Below, in pieces: positions 60,122-64,000 of a stretch of DNA of 64,000 bases. The translations under genes and the position numbers were made by a program. Each line of letters opens with the position of its first letter. Within the stretch, counting starts at the first letter, position 1. Source of the stretch: Desulfosporosinus sp049943955 (lineage in GTDB: Bacteria > Bacillota > Desulfitobacteriia > Desulfitobacteriales > Desulfitobacteriaceae); contig NZ_JBNFTW010000006.1 in NCBI RefSeq assembly GCF_049943955.1, positions 1 to 64,000 of the forward strand. The letters are read 5' to 3'. The notes beneath the pieces are model-generated. The model did no database searches and was not told the origin of the DNA. It saw only the letters and a list, made by a program, of their open reading frames with translations.

Positions 60122-60331
60122 CTACTGGATTTCGTTAAATCCCTTCTTGAAGTACCCTATAACGTCTTCCAAACCTTTGGCCTGCTCCTTAAAAAATCCC
60201 TTTACAGCAGGATCTTTGGCCATTTCATGGTACATAAGGCACTTTTTCATGGCTGTTTCGTTTTCAATGATGCTTCGAGTCAGCATACCTTGATCTAGAA
60301 GTTTTTTCATTTCCATCTCATTGAGTTGCAT
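60122..60331 (-). CDS. Small helical protein, probable spore coat component, 69 aa
   Basis: A short alpha-helical protein (LTRSIIENETAMKKCLMYHE, then FFKEQAKGLEDVIGYFKKGF) of the kind that accompanies CotF-like proteins in clostridial genomes. I do not recognise a named family. ATG 60331 follows AAGGAGGG. It heads a two-gene leftward operon with the CotF-like gene. The coat role rests on its neighbour. Confidence 0.6.
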   Translation of the reverse strand: MQLNEMEMKKLLDQGMLTRSIIENETAMKKCLMYHEMAKDPAVKGFFKEQAKGLEDVIGYFKKGFNEIQ

Positions 60332-60511
60332 TTTTTGGTCCCTCCTTCTTGGAACTTATTCCATATAACAGTTTCAGGATTTGTAAAATCACTAAAAATT
60401 ATTCACAAAACCAAAACTTCTTCTTTAAATAACTGGACAAACGCCCATACCGCTGTACTTTTTCTTGAAGAGATGTTTCATTATCTAAATAGAGAGGGAG
60501 GCTTTTAAGAT

Positions 60512-61054
60512 TTGGAAATGCCGGACTTTAAACGAGTAATCCGTGGCTATGAACCGGAAGCTGTCGATCAAGCTTGGGCTGAAACAGATCATCAGTTATC
60601 CGAAGCAAATGCTGCTAATAAAGAACTTCGTTTGCAAATTAATAACCTGCGGGAGCAAAATACAGAATGGGGAAATCGTCTTAAAAGTTATGAAACGATG
60701 GAAAGTGACTTAAGAGACGCTTTACTGAGTGCCCAGAGAGTAGCTAATCAAATTCGCGAAGAAGCCGATAAACATGCTGAAACTTTGATTAAATCGGCAC
60801 GAGATGAAAGTGACGCCATCATCAGCGAAGCGAACCGTCTTGCAGAAGAAAGGAAAACAGAAATGGAGGCAGACCTCGTCGAAAAAAGGCATGAGATTAT
60901 TCAATTGCAAGAAGAAATTAAAGCATTAATAACTAAAAAAGATGAACTCCAAAACCTTGTTGAACAAAGCATTCAACATTTAGAAATTGTTCAAAACTTA
61001 TTAGGTAATCCTTCCCAAACTCAAACTTTATTGCAGCAGGAGAAAGGCTCTTGA
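60512..61054 (+). CDS. DivIVA-like coiled-coil protein
   Basis: A 180-residue protein with the DivIVA-type start: FKRVIRGYEPEAVDQAW matches the membrane-binding N-terminal motif of DivIVA/GpsB (F-x-R-x-x-x-GY-x-x-x-x-V-D-x-F). From about residue 25 to 165 it is almost entirely coiled coil. DivIVA proteins bind curved membranes at poles and septa. TTG 60512 lies 10 nt after GGGAGG and is preferred; ATG 60518 is further away. It is monocistronic, and its terminator overlaps the stop codon. Confidence 0.78.
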   Translation: MEMPDFKRVIRGYEPEAVDQAWAETDHQLSEANAANKELRLQINNLREQNTEWGNRLKSYETMESDLRDALLSAQRVANQIREEADKHAETLIKSARDESDAIISEANRLAEERKTEMEADLVEKRHEIIQLQEEIKALITKKDELQNLVEQSIQHLEIVQNLLGNPSQTQTLLQQEKGS

Positions 61055-61078
61055 ACTGGTTCAAGAGCCTTTCTCATA
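61041..61078 (+). terminator. Terminator overlapping the divIVA-like stop codon
   Basis: AGAAAGGCTCTTGAAC and its complement (61059-61074) form a 16-bp stem with a 2-nt formal loop; the TGA stop at 61052-61054 is inside the left arm. TTTCT follows. The last translated codons are thus part of the hairpin. Confidence 0.75.
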
Positions 61079-61109
61079 CTATAACCTTTACCTTTAGTAA
61101 CTAAAGTTG

Positions 61110-62876
61110 TCACAACCGTAATCCATACTTATTCCAACGCTCATCAACTAATTTGATTGTAGCTTCATCGGGAAGGACTTCGCCAGGGTAATCCGGCTTC
61201 ATTCGGGCATCGACTAAAATGGGCCCATGATAAATAAGGCGATGATGTCTGACTTCTGTAGAAGCATAAATATCGTGAGCTGGGTCAAAACGAGTAAAAA
61301 CTTGCCATAAAAAGCCTGTAACGTCAAGGGCTAAATCAAGGTCATCAACTAAGACAAGAAAGGGCCAGTTCTTAAAAGGTTCATCTTCAAGATGAGTCAA
61401 AACATCCCTGGCCAATTCTGGTGCGTCTTTAAACGATTGGGACTCTAATATTAAACAGCCGGCACAAAATGGTCTAATGCGGGAAACGCCAGGCAGCTTT
61501 CCGGCGTCAAATTGTCGGGGCAAATCTCGTTTTGCACTTCCTAAGCCAAGCAAAATTGCTTTGCTGCCATGGTTTAGTCTACGCCCTGTATAGTCTAAAG
61601 TATCCATGGAAGTTTCGCTTAATATCATAAGATCAGATTCCGGTTCAAAGCGGGCGAGGACAGTTTCAAATAAGAGTTTAAAATTCTGCAGATCCAGTTG
61701 TACATCCGTTAGAATCAGGAATTTTGTTAAGGTTAGCTGCCCTTCCCCAAGAATTCTAAAGGCGTGAGCCAACGCTTCCCGGCGATAACTTTCTCGAACA
61801 ATAGCGGCAGCCAAAGCATGAAAACCAGTCTCTGCATAAGTCCAGAGTGCCTTTACTCCAGTCATGACCATCGGAAACATTGGAGACAAGAGGGACTGTA
61901 AATATTCGCCGATAAAATAATCTTCTTGACGAGGTTTACCAACAACCGTTGCAGGATAAATGGCATCTCGTCTATGGTAGATTGCCTGAACGTTGAAAAC
62001 GGGAAAATCGTGTGTTAATGAATAATAACCATAATGATCTCCAAAAGGGCCCTCAGGCCTGCGGACAAAGGGAGAAACCTTACCGCAAATGGCAAACTCA
62101 GCCTCTGCAATGAGCGGGTGAGGATGAGAAGGAATATCAACTCGAGAGAGCTTTTCTCCCATCAAAAAAGAGGCAAAAATTAACTCAGGCAGCATTTCAG
62201 GAAGCGGCGCTATAGCAGCAAGGATCAAAGCCGGCGGGCCTCCCAAAAAAAGAGTTGTAGGAAGGTCTTGTTCGAGCTGTTCTGCTTCAAAATAATGAAA
62301 CCCTCCCCCTTTATGTATTTGCCAGTGGATTCCTGTCTCTTGCTGATTGTAGATCTGGATTCGATACATGCCAAGATTATGTTCTTTCGTCACAGGATGC
62401 TCAGTGTATACCAAAGGCAAGGTCACAAAAGGACCGCCATCTTCGGGCCAACTCGTCAATACAGGAAGACGAGTTAAATCAACGGACTTCTCCTGAATTT
62501 CAAGAACAGGAGCTTTTCCCGATTTCATAGAACGCAGACCGCTTTTGGCCAGAGAGATAATCCACTCCTTTTCCTGCCAAAGCAGCGACGGTTTTGGCGG
62601 AAGCAGGCGATTTAGAGCAGCTACCGCTCTTTGAACAATTTCTTCCGGCTTTGGCCCAACAGCTAAATCAACTCTTTGCCGTGTACCAAATAAATTAGTC
62701 ACAACTGGAAATTTACTGCCTTTTACTCGTTTGAATAATAGGGCAGGCCCTTCTGCTTGAATAACTCGGCGGTGAATTTCAGCGAGCTCCAGGTATGGGT
62801 CAACTTCTGCCTCAATTTCTATGATTTGCTTTTCCTGTTTAAGAGTCGTGATAAACTGACGTAAATTGGAATGCAT
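61110..62876 (-). CDS. UbiD-family prenyl-FMN-dependent decarboxylase
   Basis: A 588-residue UbiD-family enzyme, which decarboxylates aromatic or alpha,beta-unsaturated acids with the prenylated flavin cofactor. Typical segments are GMYRIQIYNQQETGIHWQ (about 174), HKGGGFHY, and the catalytic E-x-P-x-R-like region with RPEGPFGDHYGYYS (about 278-291; Arg and Glu as in UbiD). Length is longer than E. coli UbiD (497), closer to the menaquinone-type MqnL subgroup. It forms a likely operon with the LpdD-like gene 43 nt upstream; UbiX, which makes the cofactor, is not in the window. Confidence 0.88.
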   Translation of the reverse strand: MHSNLRQFITTLKQEKQIIEIEAEVDPYLELAEIHRRVIQAEGPALLFKRVKGSKFPVVTNLFGTRQRVDLAVGPKPEEIVQRAVAALNRLLPPKPSLLWQEKEWIISLAKSGLRSMKSGKAPVLEIQEKSVDLTRLPVLTSWPEDGGPFVTLPLVYTEHPVTKEHNLGMYRIQIYNQQETGIHWQIHKGGGFHYFEAEQLEQDLPTTLFLGGPPALILAAIAPLPEMLPELIFASFLMGEKLSRVDIPSHPHPLIAEAEFAICGKVSPFVRRPEGPFGDHYGYYSLTHDFPVFNVQAIYHRRDAIYPATVVGKPRQEDYFIGEYLQSLLSPMFPMVMTGVKALWTYAETGFHALAAAIVRESYRREALAHAFRILGEGQLTLTKFLILTDVQLDLQNFKLLFETVLARFEPESDLMILSETSMDTLDYTGRRLNHGSKAILLGLGSAKRDLPRQFDAGKLPGVSRIRPFCAGCLILESQSFKDAPELARDVLTHLEDEPFKNWPFLVLVDDLDLALDVTGFLWQVFTRFDPAHDIYASTEVRHHRLIYHGPILVDARMKPDYPGEVLPDEATIKLVDERWNKYGLRL

Positions 62877-62919
62877 AAAACACCTTCTTCAATAGTATCA
62901 TTGGAGCTATGGTTTAGTT

Positions 62920-63339
62920 TCAGTGAGAAGTCTCTGAAACCCCATCTGATTCCAGGAAATTCAATACAGTTCGAGTAAGATTGTTACAATTCTGTATAAT
63001 TTGACCTAATTCCTGCGAATTCAAGAGATCCGAATGGATACCTGCAGTGATGGTCACAGGAAACAAAATTGCCTGTGCAAGTGCTTCGGCCATAGTTCGG
63101 GCAACTTCTACATCTTTATGCCCCGGAACCGGTGTAATATAGACATCTGAACTCCACCCCTCTCCTTGCAAACTTTGACGGGGCAGAGCAAGAACAACCC
63201 CACCAACATGAGGCTTTTCTCCTCCTGTTAAAAGACCTTGCAGTCCATTGCCTGTATCGATAAGAGTTAGCAGTACTTGACAGCGTCCCACTCCTTCTTG
63301 CCACTGATATGACATTAATTCTGAATGTTTATCAAGCAT
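62920..63339 (-). CDS. LpdD-like prenyl-flavin chaperone domain protein
   Basis: A 139-residue protein resembling LpdD, the small partner of the gallate decarboxylase LpdC in lactobacilli, thought to help load prenyl-FMN. The segment GEKPHVGGVVLALPRQSLQG and the later GHKDVEVARTMAEALAQAI fit that family. ATG 63339 follows GGGAGG. It lies directly upstream of the UbiD gene on the same strand, which supports the pairing. Confidence 0.72.
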   Translation of the reverse strand: MLDKHSELMSYQWQEGVGRCQVLLTLIDTGNGLQGLLTGGEKPHVGGVVLALPRQSLQGEGWSSDVYITPVPGHKDVEVARTMAEALAQAILFPVTITAGIHSDLLNSQELGQIIQNCNNLTRTVLNFLESDGVSETSH

Positions 63340-63452
63340 TATTGAACCTCCCCACCTCTCTGTTTAACATCTATTCCGCTTTATTATACAATTTGGTCTT
63401 AATTATAGACAAGTTTTTGCTGCATTGTTAACCATGTTTGGAGGTTATAAAG

Positions 63453-63500
63453 AAACCTTCGGCTCCGCCTTTCTTTGTCAAAGCGGAAGCCAAAGGTTTT
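63453..63500 (-). terminator. Terminator of clpB
   Basis: Leftward, AAACCTTTGGCTTCCGC and its near-complement GGCGGAGCCGAAGGTTT form a long stem with one or two mismatches, followed by CTTTAT. It lies 30 nt after the clpB stop. Confidence 0.7.
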
Positions 63501-63530
63501 TATCAATATCTGAATAGACCAACTATGGTT

Positions 63531-64000
63531 TTAAGTTGATAAAGCTCTAAATATATAGTCCCCTGCAGCATCAATTTCAACTACTATTTTTTGCCCATCT
63601 TTTATCTCAGCCTGTAATAATTTAAGTGCCAAGGGGTTCTGGAGATGTTGTTGAATAACACGTTTCAGCGGCCTTGCTCCATAAACAGGATCATAACCTT
63701 CGTTGGCCAGTTGCTGCAAGGCCTGATCTGTTATCTCTAAGGATATATTACGTTCATGCAAACGTTTGCGTAAATGGCCCAGTTGAATCTCAACAATTTG
63801 TCCAATGTGTGCCCGATCAAGAGGATGAAAGACGATGACTTCGTCAAGACGATTAAGGAATTCAGGGCGAAAATGCTGCCGTAATTCTTCGTTGATGGCT
63901 GAACGAACTTCTTCCTGGGGAGCATTTCTGCGGGATAGTTCCTGAATTATAGGACTGCCAATATTACTCGTTAAAATAACTACGGTATTTTTAAAGTTGA
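63531..64000 (-). CDS. clpB: ClpB disaggregase, C-terminal part (partial at window edge)
   Basis: The last 156 residues of a ClpB/Hsp100 disaggregase run off the right edge. Visible parts are the sensor/Walker B-linked VVILTSNIGS, the arginine-finger motif FRPEFLNRLDEVIVF, and the C-terminal D2 small domain with the sensor II motif DPVYGARPLKR and VIQQHLQNPLA. ClpB works with DnaK to rescue aggregated protein. The call against other Hsp100 proteins (ClpC, ClpE) rests on the C-terminal sequence, which is ClpB-like. Confidence 0.92.
   Translation of the reverse strand, partial: NFKNTVVILTSNIGSPIIQELSRRNAPQEEVRSAINEELRQHFRPEFLNRLDEVIVFHPLDRAHIGQIVEIQLGHLRKRLHERNISLEITDQALQQLANEGYDPVYGARPLKRVIQQHLQNPLALKLLQAEIKDGQKIVVEIDAAGDYIFRALST

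Overview
The window looks like a chromosomal segment of an anaerobic, endospore-forming, acetyl-CoA-pathway Firmicute of the Desulfosporosinus/Desulfitobacterium type. This rests on a complete carbonyl branch of the Wood-Ljungdahl pathway, a FixABCX electron-transfer flavoprotein cluster, a heterodisulfide-reductase-like Fe-S protein, sporulation-related genes (SpoVD-like PBP, CotF-like coat protein, SigH-like sigma factor) and strong Gram-positive ribosome binding sites. The genus is an inference from gene content; no 16S rRNA or other marker is present.

Layout. 1-2.8 kb: end of an Fe-S oxidoreductase, a flavin reductase and two unrecognised small genes. 2.8-10.5 kb: a surface region read leftward, with a TolB-propeller/Big2 protein whose last domain is cut off by a stop codon, a small membrane protein, and a 1486-residue exported protein (CWB2 x3, Ig/FN3-like, calcium-binding repeats, VWA, lipase) preceded by a cyclic-di-GMP-I riboswitch and terminator. 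10.6-11.2 kb: tRNA-Lys beside integrase-like debris. 11.3-18.7 kb: PepV, a PASTA PBP, rhomboid protease and larE-larB-larC. 18.8-23.7 kb: fixX-fixC-etfA-etfB and trxB, with a CsoR/CstR-like palindrome over the trxB promoter. 23.9-40.8 kb: UPF0182 protein, exported and hypothetical proteins, OsmC, ANTAR regulator, PHP phosphoesterase, DnaD/DnaC-like primosome pair, HD hydrolase, beta-CASP nuclease and a DegS/DegU-type two-component pair. 40.9-52.1 kb: one leftward operon cooC-acsA-acsB-acsC-acsV-cooC-acsD-acsE. 52.4-53.5 kb: decayed degV and XRE genes around tRNA-Pro. 53.9-58.3 kb: GNAT enzyme and the FMN-riboswitch-controlled ribDE-ribBA-ribH operon. 58.6-64 kb: sigma factor plus membrane protein, coat proteins, DivIVA-like protein, UbiD with an LpdD-like partner, and the end of ClpB.

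How the genes work together. CO dehydrogenase (AcsA), acetyl-CoA synthase (AcsB), the corrinoid protein (AcsC/AcsD), methyltransferase (AcsE), corrinoid activator (AcsV) and two CooC nickel-insertion ATPases form a self-contained acetyl-CoA synthesis/cleavage unit. FixABCX can link NADH, quinone and ferredoxin pools. The riboflavin operon supplies flavin for these and for the prenyl-FMN enzyme UbiD. The lar genes make the nickel-pincer cofactor, but LarC lacks its C-terminal half.

The most unusual signal is a family of dispersed, structured, non-coding elements: two full-length copies of about 170 nt (35920-36088 and 58320-58490), a 57-nt miniature (30187-30243) and a right-end remnant (18751-18786). 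The two full copies appear to keep the same helices with different sequences. The full copies and the miniature start at GTGA, just at or after the stop codon of the gene upstream. They resemble HEARO/omega-RNA (IscB/TnpB-type) elements without a protein gene. Start codons were reassigned where the Shine-Dalgarno sequence favours an internal start; these cases are stated.
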